Origin: Absidia repens
Lineage: Eukaryota; Mucoromycota; Mucoromycetes; Mucorales; Cunninghamellaceae
DNA: 64,000 nt
Direction of reading: 5' to 3'
NCBI GenBank assembly: GCA_002105175.1
Contig: MCGE01000004.1
Coordinates: forward strand, 620,001-684,000
Shown: in pieces, positions 26,165 through 38,037 of the stretch
Layout of the letters: each line of letters begins with the position of its first letter
How positions within the stretch are numbered: the first letter of the stretch is position 1
Notes under the pieces: model-generated
Database searches by the model: none
What the model saw: only the letters and a program-made list of their open reading frames with translations
Told to the model about the DNA's origin: nothing
Made by a program: the position numbers and the translations under genes

Positions 26165-26353
26165 GGCGATGAATAAATTAGCAAATTTGAAAAAAAAAGA
26201 ATGAAGAAAAAAGGTGTAGCTTTTTTTTTTTAATTCTTTTTAATAAAATTAAACTCCGCGAAGTGCAATAAAAATAGGGTGAAAATCATTTTTTTTTGTC
26301 TTCCTTCCCTCTATCCTTTGTTTTTCTTTTATACCCTGCCTATTATTTATGAC
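26165..26353. promoter_or_regulatory. 189-bp divergent promoter, Iwr1 / Kelch gene
   Basis: The two start codons face away across 189 bp of AT-rich DNA. A short T10 tract (26220-26230) and a pyrimidine-rich stretch (26288-26338) are present. No TATA box is certain. Shared regulation is inferred from the spacing. Confidence 0.4.
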
Positions 26354-26506
26354 ATGACTGAACGATCACACTCAATTCCGTCGTTACGTGACACACAAAA
26401 ATCACCTGCTTCTAAACCTTTCAACAGCAATAGATCAAACCCAAACACAGCAACTTTTGATGAAGGGTAATCGGTGGTTTTTTTTCTCGACTTCATTTTG
26501 TTACTC

Positions 26507-26538
<32 letters not shown>

Positions 26539-28469
26539 CCTCTTGCGGGGGTTGGGGGTTTTCATTAGTTCTTCTATTGATTGTGCACCGGAATCACCTA
26601 CTTTACCGCCTGACATGGCTCGTGATGAAGGATTTACTGATATCTCTAATGGGGACGACTTGAAATTGGGACCACCAGAAACCTCACCTTATGTAGCGCC
26701 ACAAAGTACTTCCAAGCACACTTATGTCTATACGTCCAGTAATAATAACAACAACAACAACAACATCAACAATAATAACAATCCCATTGCTAGTTTTGTA
26801 TCGACCTCTGAAGGCTCTCAACCTGTCCAAACAACTTGTAAGGAAGTTTTATTTTATTTTATGAAAATCATCATGTTATAAATGTCAAAGCTTGGTGTAA
26901 AAACACCATTCTAACTTTATTATCTATTGTAGCTTCAGTCAGTCAACAAGCATCGCCTCCGGCGAAACACAAGTCCGGTTTCGATCGAAATAGATCAGCA
27001 TCAGCATCTCAAGCATCATCTAAACGTCGACCAAGCCACACTAATCTTCGCCATACTTCGTCTTCCACTGCCTTGCAACAACATGCTGCTCGCCCCAGCC
27101 GGCGACACTTACATTTATCGGACCATATGGCAGCTGCTATCGAACTCAGCACCAGCCCGAATGTACCTCCTGCTCCGGCTGCTGGTATGTACTGGTCTCG
27201 TGCTATATCTTTTGGTCGTGGTCCTTCCCGCCCGTTGCGTGCTCATACATCGAATCTGATAGGCGAACATTTATATGTATTTGGTGGATGCGATATCAAA
27301 GCATGTTTCAATTCTTTGTATATTTTGGATATGGGTAAGAGTGAAAATAATGGTATCTTACGAAGAAATGTATTTTGAACCTAATCTCCCAAATACATTC
27401 ATACTTCACTGTAGATACTCTGACTTGGTCGAAACCTAGAACCACTGGCGATATTCCACCACCTTGTCGGGCTCACTCTTGCACTACAGTAGAACATGAT
27501 GTCGGTAATGGAAGACGTGTCCTCTTTCTCTACGTTTTTGGAGGCGGTGACGGTCCAAATTATTTCAACAACTTATATGTCCTGAACACAGGTATGTAAC
27601 ACCTCCCCCATAAAAAAAAGAAAAAAAAAAAGCGAAATACTTATATTTATTTTTACAGAAACATTTACGTGGACAAAGCCGAATACGGAAGGTATGCCGC
27701 CATCACCTCGTCGGGCACATACAACGTGTTCATGGAACAGCAACATCATTGTTGTGGGCGGTGGAGATGGTGCTCGTGCTCTGGCAGATGTTCATTGTTT
27801 GGATTTGGCTGACCCGAGTCGTCCTGTTTGGTCACAATTGGAACCTTCCGGAACTGCACCTATTGCAAGAGGGTACCATACAAGCAACCTGGTGAAGGAC
27901 AAATTGATTGTTTATGGTGGTAGCGATGGTCACGAATGTTTTAGCGATGTATTTGTATTGGATCTGGGTAAGCCAAAACTACAAGGGGCCTCGTTGCGCA
28001 GTCGCTTTCAATATATGTGATGATTGACATTGATTATTATTTATAGTGGCCAACAAATGGAGTCAAGTGGATGTGGACCGTGCTATACCTCGTTTGGCCC
28101 ATACTGCTACCCAAGTGGGATCATATATATTTGTTATTGGCGGGCACGATGGAAACAGATACTCGAACGATGTTTTATTGTTAAATCTTGGTAAGTTGAA
28201 AAAGAAAAACACTGATATAACCGAATGAATCGTTAATCTCCTTTTTATTAAATATGGAACGCATAATAGTAACGATGAGCTGGGAGTCAAGGAAAATATA
28301 CGGCGGAGCTCCGTCACCTCGTGGTTACCATACTGCTGTTTTGCATGATTCAAGAATCTATATTCTGGGTGGATATGACGGAAAGAATGTTTTTGAAGAT
28401 ATTTACCTTTTGGAACTGTCATCTTCGGCTTATTTATCACAAATCACCAACTTTGATATTGATGTTTGA
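26354..28469 (+). CDS. Kelch-repeat beta-propeller protein
   Basis: 537 residues in seven exons: 26354-26466, 26569-26837, 26933-27334, 27415-27591, 27659-27967, 28047-28190, 28270-28469. The first ~250 residues are low complexity (Ser, Asn run, basic patches such as KRRPSHTNLRH). They are followed by Kelch blades: HLYVFGGCDIKACFNSLYIL, YVFGGGDGPNYFNNLYVL, IIVVGGGDGARALADVHCL, LIVYGGSDGHECFSDVFVL, YIFVIGGHDGNRYSNDVLLL and YILGGYDGKNVFEDIYLL. Six blades would close a propeller. Intron positions fall at the blade ends (after LDMG, LNTG, LDLG and NLG), so each exon encodes about one blade. Such proteins act as scaffolds, for example in cell polarity (Tea1), but no BTB, F-box or coiled-coil partner domain is present. 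The exact role is unknown. Confidence 0.9.
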
Positions 28470-28794
28470 AAATATCTATGTGACCAGCAACGTAGAATAG
28501 TCATACTCAATCCCTTCCGCTCCTCATTAGATATTCATAGATAATTTTTATAGTTTTTATGTAGTATATTTTTATAGTCTTACTCGTTTATATTCCAATA
28601 ATGTCCTCAATAAAAGCTCATATTCACATTTACTTGCTGGCGATCATTGTTTGACCAACGGCGATCGGTGTCCAAAAAAGGGAAAGATTGGTTTCAGTGC
28701 CCCCCCCGCTTTTTTTTTCTTCTTACTTCTTTCTTTCCACACTACTTTGTGTATCACATTCTTTTTACTACTACCAAAATATATCACTATCAAC
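28470..28794. other. Intergenic, Kelch gene to epsin gene
   Basis: 325 bp with an AATAAAAGC poly(A)-like signal near 28609 and a C7/T9 pyrimidine tract near 28700-28720 ahead of the epsin start. Nothing else recognised. Confidence 0.5.
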
Positions 28795-31365
28795 ATGAGT
28801 GGAAAGGGTGTTGTTCGTAGCATGTAAGCTTCATTTTTTATCTATTTATTTAAAAAAGAAAGTGTTATCGGGTGATGGATTGGGAACATTGTTACGAAAT
28901 TACCATTTTATCTGTGCTCACTCTACTTGCTTTTTTTTTTTATGTATTAAATAATAGCAAAAACTATGCCAAAGGCTTCTCAGATATCCAAATCAAGGTC
29001 CGTGAAGCTACTTCTAACGATGCTTGGGGACCCAGTGGAACATTGATGAATGAAATTGCTCAAGCGACATACAACCAGTAAGTTTTGATTAACTACGACT
29101 GTGTTACCTTTCCATGCGGAACAAAAAAATATGTGTGTATTGTATCTTTTTCAACTGTTACTTTTGGTTTATTGGTTTTATGTTTTGGATTTTATGCTTA
29201 TCGACAAGGGGGGAAAAATTAGTGTGTATATGCCAAGACTCATAAGTTGGGGAGATTTGGGAGGAGGGATCCTTTACTGACCGATTTTCTTATATTATTG
29301 TAGACAAGATTTTATTGAAGTCATGGATATGATAGATAGGCGGCTTAACGATAAGGGAAAAAACTGGAGGCATGTCTTCAAGGTAATTTGACACTCAAGG
29401 AAATTGGTTAGTGTTATTGAACTGCTAATATTTTATGCATCTCTCTTTTCGATCATAGGCCCTCCTTCTACTGGATTACTGCATACATGTTGGGTCAGAA
29501 AATGTGGTTCTATACGCCAAGGAAAATCTTTACGTGGTCAAGACTTTGAAGGAATTCCAGCACATTGATGATGGTGGAAAGGACGTAGGGGCAAATGGTA
29601 ACATAGGATATTAATAACAGGAAGAATGAAACTGTGTTTTAACTAGAGGGCTTCTATTATAGTGCGGCAAAAAGCAAAGGATATTACAAGCCTATTATTG
29701 GATGACGCACGACTCAATGAAGAACGCCACAAACGCACACAAATGAAGGATCGTATGACTGCCGTTGGTGATTACATGAATGAAACAATATTGGATGGAC
29801 GGCATGCGAATGGCGAAAATATGTATGAGCGACCCCGCTATCTCGATGAGGATGGTGATCTACGGAAAGCGATTGAAGAAAGTAAACAACTTGCACAAGA
29901 GGAAGCAAGGAAACAAGCTCAAGGGTAAAAAGGAAAAATTGTAGTGCGCGGGAGAACATAGATTGAATATTATGTTCTCATGCACTCTCTTCTTATACTT
30001 TTATTTAATAGTGACGAAGATCTTGCCAAGGCTCTCCAGCTCAGCGAACAAGAAGCAAGGGACAAGGAACAATCCGACAGGGCGAAATGGGAACGAGAAA
30101 ATGAACAAAATCTATTCGGTGCCAGTGGGAGTGATACACAAATGTAACGTTGAAAAATAGGTTCGAAATGGGAAAGAAATGAACGAAACTAATTGCTATT
30201 TTAGGTTCCAAGGAATTCCTCAGAATCAGTTTTTTTCCCAATCAGCAAACCCATATAGTCAACAACAGCAGCAACAACAATGGCCACAAAATACAGGAAT
30301 GACAGGGTTCTCCTTCTCTGATCCACTCACTAGCCAACAGCCGATGCACAATCAGCAAACAGGATTTACAAATCCATATCAGCAGCAACAAAGTTTTCCA
30401 CAATCCATCCAAGCTCAAATGACCGGTATGCCGCAGCAACAACAATCGCAGTACTCTGGGATGTCTCCTTTTCAAACAACTACGCAATTACAACAGCAAA
30501 ATGCAGGCATGCCCAGTTTTCAAGCAACCACTACTACTGGCACTAACCCATTTTCACAGAAAACTCCAAACCAACCTGCGCAGCAGAATACATCTATTTT
30601 ACAACCTCAACAAACTGGATTTTCTATGGAAACATCTGCATTCAGTCAATATCCGTCTTCAACGTCTGCTCAGCAAACAATCACAGGTCCGCAATTGGCA
30701 TCAAGCAATCCTACAGGATCGGGATATGATGATCCTCGCTATGCTAAATTGAATTCTTTACTTGAAAATAGAGAGTATGTATCAGTAACATATGTGGGAT
30801 CGTTTTATATGCGTATCACTAACTTCTTTATACTAACGATAGGGACGGAATGGATACTTTTGGCAATACGGGCAACCTTCGAGTCCCTTTGTAAGTGATG
30901 GGTTTAGTATTATGGGATGGGGAAAAAGGTATCAATAGACCTGCTTACATTGAAGGATTTATATTATTTTATAGTGGGACTGGTTATGCAAGCACTCTCA
31001 AACCTGAATCAAATCAAGCAAGGGGCGACAACAATGACAACAACACCATGAACAATAATGCTACAGGCTCACCATCCTTCTCTCAAAGCTTTGGGCAGCA
31101 ACCTAGTCGTAATCCGTTTGGAACGGGAAACTCTTCACCTTCTTCAGCACCCAACAACAAAAGTCTAATGACTATGATGGCGGAACAAAACATGCTTCAG
31201 CAAAATCAACCATTTCAACAACAAATGACTGGATTTCAACAACCTCAATCAACCGGCATCCAACAACCGCAAATGACTGGATTGAACCAAAATACAAGCT
31301 ATCCACAACAATCACAACAGCAGCGGCAATCAACTTTTAATCAACAAAGCGGATCATTCTTTTAA
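28795..31365 (+). CDS. Epsin (ENTH-domain endocytic adaptor, Ent1/Ent2-like)
   Basis: Clathrin adaptor that binds PtdIns(4,5)P2, bends membrane and selects ubiquitinated cargo. 589 residues in nine exons: 28795-28823, 28958-29077, 29304-29382, 29459-29597, 29663-29924, 30012-30143, 30205-30774, 30843-30890, 30975-31365. The ENTH domain is at the N-terminus: IKNYAKGFSDIQIKVREAT, DAWGPSGTLMNEIA, NWRHVFKALLLLDYCIHVGS, VRQKAKDITSLLLD. Two ubiquitin-interacting motifs follow (DLRKAIEESKQLAQEEA and EDLAKALQLSEQEA). The long tail is Gln/Pro-rich with repeated QQTGF/QMTG words, NPF motifs (NPFSQ and NPFGTG, EH-domain ligands) and the epsin-typical DGMDTFGNTGNLRVP on a 48-nt exon. The C-terminus ends GSFF, and no yeast-style terminal clathrin box is seen. 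Confidence 0.95.
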
Positions 31366-32159
31366 TTATTGTGAGATGACATAAACCCATGGATACTTAG
31401 TATATTTTATAGTCTTTTTACTCCTTCTCCTTCTCTAGTATTATCTGTCTTTTAATATTACTATTCACCATCCCCTTCCATTCATATTATTTGTTATCAC
31501 TTCATTAGTTCAGCAAAGTGTTTAATGATGATGATGCAACCATTAGCATTACCCTTTTTTTATGTATATTTGTATCATATTATATAATAAAATTGATAAA
31601 AAAAAAACAGTCAATGTTGTAGCGTCTGACGGGATATGCTTTTATTGCTATATTTTGACAATTTGGGCACAAATAGATATATATGGAAAATAGGATATGA
31701 TACACTGGTTGTACTTGGGATATTTTAGTTTAGTCGGTTATCGGGAGAAAGGGAAAAGTCAGAAGGGACGGGCGTGGCGGGGGGGGGACGGGGAAAAGGC
31801 AAAAATTGAAATTATAATGTGAAAAGTTAGAGCACATCATGGCAATACATTTACATGGTCGTTGTTTTTGAATTTATGAAGTATATGCATATCCTGCAGA
31901 TATTCCGACAAGTGAAAAAACAGATGTATTTGACTGCACTCTTTTGGTATAAAGAGATTGTGCGAAATTATGGATTTGCAAGATAGGTTTCATACGCCAT
32001 TTGCAGTAGGAACCCCATGATAACGATATCAACGAGAAAGTGAAATTGCATCATTATTGTGGGCAATAGCATTATTCTGATATATGCATTCGTTCTATAT
32101 CTAGCAATACAGGGAGATCTCTAGAACCTTCTGCTGAGACTTTTTTATCGAAAAAAAGG
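31366..32159. other. Intergenic, no gene recognised
   Basis: Downstream of the epsin gene. It contains poly(A)-like TAATAAAATTG near 31583, a G8 tract near 31780 and no supported coding sequence. Confidence 0.45.
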
Positions 32160-32840
32160 TTATTGAATAAAATCAGGGCAATGGACAGAACTGCAGTTCA
32201 ACCACAGACTACAGAAATGTTTCTAATCCCGCTCGCTTTTTTTTTTTTATTTTCGCTCTTTTCTTTTTCCTTTTCCTTTTTTTTTTCTCCCTTCTTTTTT
32301 TTTCACCATTCAACGTCTATGGGGTTTTTGTTGGACTTACAATAGTTTTACGACTATTTTAGGGGGGTTTGAGACCAGGGATTACACGATGGATGGGGAA
32401 ACCCTTTCATTCTGGATCTATGATTTCAAGGCACCATTAGTTGGCTTTTTGGAGCCTGCATTAGCTTAGCTTAGCGTTAATTGCCTATAGTATGCCTGTA
32501 TACATAAATAAAATATGTCTCTTTTTACTTGCTTCAATAAAAAGAGCGTTACGTTGTCTTCATTATGTTTATTACTAGAGATCCCTTTTACCAGTATCCA
32601 TTTTGATTAGTGTTGACCACTCGAACGCTTTAATAAAATATATCTCTTCAGCCTTTCCCATGCTTTGTACTGTACAGTACAATACTGTACATTATATTAG
32701 TGCCCATTGTGTAATTGTCCACTTTGACTATTTTTGATCGTTCTTAAAGATTCCCTAATAGTCTCCTTCATGATACCTCCAATATATCTCCTGTAGTGTG
32801 TTTTTGATGAGTGTTGCCTGCTTGGATTACGCCTGAAGGA
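32160..32840 (+). repeat. Dispersed non-coding repeat, copy D
   Basis: Carries AATCCCGCTCGC then the pyrimidine tract (32235-32305), the core GGGATTACACGATGGATGGGG near 32377-32397, the GGCACCATTAGTTGGCTTTTT word, and the two 3' subunits with AATAAAATATGTCTC, CTTCAATAAAA and TTTAATAAAATATATCTC. It also holds a CTGTACAGTA-type word near 32668. No coding potential. Confidence 0.8.
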
Positions 32841-33409
32841 TATTTTTTTTAGGTGATTTTATTGATTTCATTGTGTTTTACTAGAATTTAGAGAGGTCCC
32901 TCGACGACGATATTGGGGAAAGTGGGAATATTTATCCCATGTTTTTATATTTTTGGCAAGGAGCATGACTTGCTCGGCATTATACTAAAAACGGCTGTTG
33001 TTGAGAGGGCTAGATATCTGAGCAAATAATGTTTGTATTTAGCCTTTTGCCACTCCATATGCCAAATCTAAGTTCTCTAAAATCAGACTGAAATGCTCTC
33101 TTGGGTCTACTCTATATTTAATATTAATATATCAGAGGGCTACCTTCCATCTGTATGAAGGTGGACGCGCCCAACTTGATTCCAACCTCACCCATACCCC
33201 TCCACACACATCCAAAATGGATGATATCTAGGAGATTTAAAAAAAAACCATCTTTGATATTTGAATTGCGGTATTTCACAACCAACAATCAATCAATTTT
33301 CAGGAGCACTTGAAATAGAAACAGTTTATTGCGACAGTCAGGTACATGGCAGGTGCCTATGTGTCGGTGATTGAAATTACGCGATTTATTTTTGCCTCTT
33401 TTTTTATAT
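32841..33409. other. Intergenic upstream of the TERT gene
   Basis: 569 bp of mixed composition. It probably holds the telomerase promoter. I see no earlier in-frame exon with a convincing splice site, but one cannot be excluded. No telomere-repeat array. Confidence 0.4.
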
Positions 33410-36400
33410 ATGGCACTTCATTCTTTTTATCTTAACACGAGCCAAATGCCTGATGATTGGAATGTCTCTTCTTCAACCATTTCTATCAATATCAAGCGAA
33501 AATCTGCCCTAGATTTTAGTGGAAATAACTCTTCCAAAAAAAACCGAACAACTTCGAATCAGGCTGATGGCGCTACTCCAATGGCTTTCCCAAAGGAAAC
33601 GGTTGTCAACAATCCCAGCGTGGTCACGAAAACAAAAATATCTTCCTACTCAATATATGGCACCACAGTGAAACGACAGCGCGTTTTGTTCTCCAAGCCA
33701 TCCAAGAATTGCGCGGGTGAACCAACTTTCTTCTTCAAAACAAAAGGTAACGCTTATAATAAAACGTATAACTGATATGATCTTGGCTAACAAAGCTATT
33801 GTAGAAATTTTTGGTTCTGATTCTATTAGGGATGTCACCCAAGACGAACTAGTGACCATCTATGTTTTGAAAAATATGTTTCCTGAAGAATTCCGAAACT
33901 GGCGTCCGGTAACTTACAGAACAAAATATGGCGGCGATGCGCATAAATAACCATGCCTTCCAATTCTTATTTGTAGCACTACAAGAACTTGCCGAAGCGA
34001 GTCCAACATATGGCCTTTATCCCCACTCATATGCAAAAAAACCACCCCACTGGATCCCTGGCACATTCCTTGAAACACAGTTGCCCTCGGAAGGTACGTA
34101 GAAACGGAAAGGAAAGAGACAGTTAGACGATTATGCATCTCATGCTGCCCCTTTTTATGACTTTATGAAGGTTTTTGACGCATCTGTAAATGATATCCCT
34201 TTGATTGAACTATCCATTCCATACCATAGCGTCTATTTGTTTGTCAGGCACATATTGGAAAAAGTGTTGCCCTCGGAATTCTTTGGATGCGAACACAACT
34301 GGAAGGTGTTTTTTAGGAGTAAGTAAAAAAAAAAAAAATTGTGATATTGTTATCTGATATTATTTAAATTGTATATCGTAGATGTCGAACTATTCATTGC
34401 ATTGCGAAAAACAGAAACATTGCGGGTTGCGGATCTGATGCAAAACATTCGTATCAAGGACTGCGTTTGGCTAGCACCAAGGCCAAAATCATCGGTGGCA
34501 ACAGGTGGCATATCAAGGACCGATTCAGCAAAGCGTGCAAGCTTACTGGCGAACGTTATTTATTGGATCTTCAATGTCTACATTGTTGGTCTACTTCGGG
34601 TAATGATGACGGATGAAAAGAGGAAAGGGAAAAGGCATCATATTGATACGTTGACTCTAGACATGCTTCTATATTACCGACCACGCTGACCATGGAAACC
34701 GGCTCCTCTATTTCCGACATGATGATTGGGATACCCTATCTAAACAGTGGCTCAAAGAATCATTACAGAGTGACTTCAAGCATATTGATATGGTAAGGTT
34801 TCTTTTTAAAAAAAAAATATCTGCGTATTGAATTGAGGGCTTATCAAGTTTACGTTTTACTTAGGGCACTGCCCGTACACTTCAATTGGGATCATCATCT
34901 TTGCGACTGGTTCCCAAAAAGAAAGGCTTTCGTCTCATAACGAATATGAAAAAAGCTTATAAAGTGGTAATAGGAACATAAAAGAATGCTGACGGGACAG
35001 AAATGCATGATATTTACGCGTTTTTTTTTTTAACAACAGGGTTGCACAAAATTCGGAAAGTCAAAATGGCAAATGAACAATAATGCAGCATTGAAAACTG
35101 CTCAAGTCGTTTTACGACATGATTTGGTAAGTTTTTGGAACTAGTATAGGTAACAGTTTCTGGAATGCACACTCATGTATTGCTTCAATTATCCATAGGA
35201 TAGGCGAAGTGGGTCGACCGGTAGCGGATTGTTTACCATCGCTTCTATCGTTGATCGCATTGCAAAATATAAAGCATCCATTAAACAAACTGGCTCGTTG
35301 GATACTGGGTAAGAAGAGTCACAACCTCAAAACAATGGTCAAAAATGAAAGACTTTAGTACTAACATCTAATACTTATGTAGGTTTTATTACTCAAAAAT
35401 GGACATTGCACGGTGCTTTAATACAATCGACCAAAATAAGCTCTTGAGCGCCCTCCAGTATATTTTTATTGATGTAAGTGATATCCGTAAAGTAGACATG
35501 TATTATATTAAGTATAACTCACCAACTCTTTTTTTTATTGGTTTTTGTCGTAGGACCAGTACCTGATTAAAACTTACAAAACAACGAAGCAAGTTGGTAA
35601 TAGATTATTATCGTACTACAAAGATGTCGCCTGTGGACTTGGTAAGTAGAAAGGTATTTATGAAATAATTATTTGCTCCAAAATTTCAATTATAAATTGT
35701 ATACAAAATAGATAACGACCATCCTGAAATATCAGCACAAAACTCCACCATTACCATGGACAACGTAAGTGAGCAACATACGCCATTTGACAACTTGAAA
35801 CACATTCTTATATTTTTCTTTATTCTATAGAAATCACATACATATGTCTCAACCAAATCGCTTCTAGAACTAATAGGAGAACACGTGAAACGGAACACCA
35901 TCATCGTAAGGGGGGATCCACATATATCTACATTACATATACTAATTAACTAATAAGTATGATTTTTACATAGGTTGACACCAAGTTATATCAGCAAAAA
36001 AAAGGAATTCCACAAGGATCAAGTATTTCTTCCAGCTTATGCGAGTAAGAAAATATTATATGTAGGGGTTTTTCCGAACACTTATTTTTTATATCTCCAA
36101 TTAGAATCTTCCTTTGTCATTTGGAATCAATGGAGTTATATGGGTTGAGGGATGTCACAAATGGGGTAAGGTTGTATAAACAATATATAGACTCCTTCCA
36201 TTCACTAATTTCATTCATGACTTAGATCCTCTTACGGTATGTGGACGACTTCCTCTATATCAGCAACGAAGAAGATGATGTAAAGCAATTCGAAATTATG
36301 CTAGCCCAAGGTAAGTTATACCAGACTACTGCGATGGATTCTAATATTATTATCTTTCATAGGTTTCAAAAAATTTGGCTTGAATATCAGTGATGAAAAA

Positions 36401-37344
36401 TGTCAGAACAATTTAAAAGGCAATGATAATAACCAAGGTATGTATGAAAGAAATCTAAGATGACTGGGGACATGGTAACTCACGTATACTCTCCATCTAC
36501 TGATTTAGAACTATCATGGTGTGGACTGAACATTGCGACTTCAAATCTGGATATTTTCAACTGCTATACTGCTTATTCCTGGACTGGTTAGTACTTGATT
36601 GAAAAAAAAAGAGAAACGTGCAAAAAAAGGGCTTGGATTTCATTTATTGTTTACCAGGTATCAAGAACTCGCTTTCTGTGACTACAAGTCATTACAGTCA
36701 AGCATTGCTGAACGGATGTAGAAGGTAATATTGAAAAGAACGTGCAATTGTCATCAATAAAAAAACAAAAAAACAACACTTCTTAAACCCGCCGTTGTTT
36801 AACACTATTTGATTTAGGAATATCAAGCAACAGTTATACTGGCTCAAAAAGACAACCAATAGCGCTGAAGGTGTTTACAGAGTTATATATGAAGCGGCTG
36901 TACTGTGTGCTGCCAAATTGATTATATATACATCGGAACTATCAAAAATGATCCGGCAGTCGGTTAGCTTCGAATTGATGTTAGGTAAGAAAAATTCAAG
37001 GTCGATATAGGAACAGCGTTCATCCATCACTAATCTTTGTTATTCAATTTTGTAGACTTTTTCTACGAGACTATCAAGGTAGCATTACAATTGATCCCGA
37101 AGTACATTGACAAGAAAAGAGCAGTTGGGTAGGAAGGAATTGGGCGGGGGACAAGGAACCAAAAGAGAATGTAGGAAAACTCATTATTTATTTCCATAGT
37201 TTGATGACACATGCTTTTTACAAGGTTATCAAGACCCGGCGCTCAAACCTGCAGGATATGACGAAAGCCCTGAAGTTGTTTAAAAAATCCTTCCCGATCA
37301 ACAAGCATCTTTACGATCTATCGAAAAGTTGGTATATCTTGTAG
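33410..37344 (+). CDS. TERT: Telomerase reverse transcriptase (TERT)
   Basis: Catalytic subunit of telomerase. 843 residues in 22 exons; every junction keeps phase. Exon starts: 33410, 33805, 33977, 34123, 34382, 34661, 34865, 35040, 35199, 35383, 35554, 35712, 35831, 35974, 36105, 36226, 36363, 36509, 36658, 36818, 37056, 37200. RNA-binding region: SCPRK, YHSVYLFVRHILEKVLPSEF (T motif, ~220-239) with HNWKVFFRN, then LRVADLMQNI and KDCVWLA. RT motifs: LRLVPKKKGFRLITNM (1/2), KMDIARCFNTI (A, Asp475), KKGIPQGSSISSSLC (B', 579-593), LLRYVDDFLYIS (C, Asp621/Asp622), GLNISDEKC (D), WCGLNI (E, 671-676). The catalytic Asp triad is intact. The YITDHADHGNRLLYFRHDDW segment is typical of TERT. Exon 1 is low complexity and I see no TEN domain. 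Intron 3 would be only 29 nt. An AATAAAATATGG poly(A)-like signal follows near 37492. Confidence 0.95.
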
Positions 37345-37940
37345 TAGCTTAGTGTATAGTTGTTTCTTTTGTAGTAGCATTGTATTTAGTTGTATAGCTG
37401 CAGTAGTAGTTTATTGTATTGTAGTATGGTTTAGAATTTAGTTTAGTTTATAGTAGCTTAACACATGCCTTTACTTTAAATTGTATTGTTAATAAAATAT
37501 GGTATATATTGCACAGTTGAATATGATTCTTCCAGTATCTCGTTTTCAATTTGATTTGTGTATGATTTCAGAAACCTCCAATACCCTGATGTCAAACAAA
37601 CACTCCACCACAGAAAATTTCTATCATCTAAAGATGGGACATTCTGTCTCTAGCTATCGTCCCAATCGCACGAATATTTCACATAACCATTTATTTAATA
37701 TATTCATCCATCTCGTTCATCACCGACTTCAATATATTCGCCCAGATACCAACATATTCATATAATCGCCACAACACTCATGTACACATGCACAAGACAA
37801 TAATAGTTGTAGTAAAAAAAAACTGAATTTAATGGGGCCAAATCAGAACAAAATATACCTATTCTAAATTCTGAATGCTATATGCTAAACTACCATATAC
37901 TATATACTAAAAGCTAAAAGCTAAATACTATATTCTATAT
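37345..37940. other. Intergenic downstream of TERT
   Basis: AT-rich, with a run of TAGTAG/TTTAG words at 37345-37460 and CTAAATACTATA-type repeats near 37880-37935. An open frame at 37499-37765 has no motif and is not called. Confidence 0.45.
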
Positions 37941-38037
37941 TGTCAGGACAGTTGGTTCACCTATAAAGAGTCACAGACAGAAATGCCCATAATTCCACAA
38001 GGATCCGTCCTCCCCAGGACGAAGACCTCTCCTGACA
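37941..38037. mobile_element. 97-bp element with 8-bp perfect inverted ends
   Basis: The segment opens TGTCAGGA and closes TCCTGACA, a perfect 8-bp inverted repeat in TG...CA form. It is clearly more GC-rich than its surroundings. Inside the right half lies a hairpin GTCCTCCCCAGGAC (38007-38020). This could be a tiny LTR or MITE remnant, or a structured RNA. No clear target-site duplication is visible at the borders. Confidence 0.35.

Noticed and set aside
33410..37344. Group II intron or LINE-type reverse transcriptase instead of TERT
   Set aside because: The T motif, VPKKKGFRLI, the segment between motifs A and B', and WCGLNI fit TERT, and there is no endonuclease or integrase.
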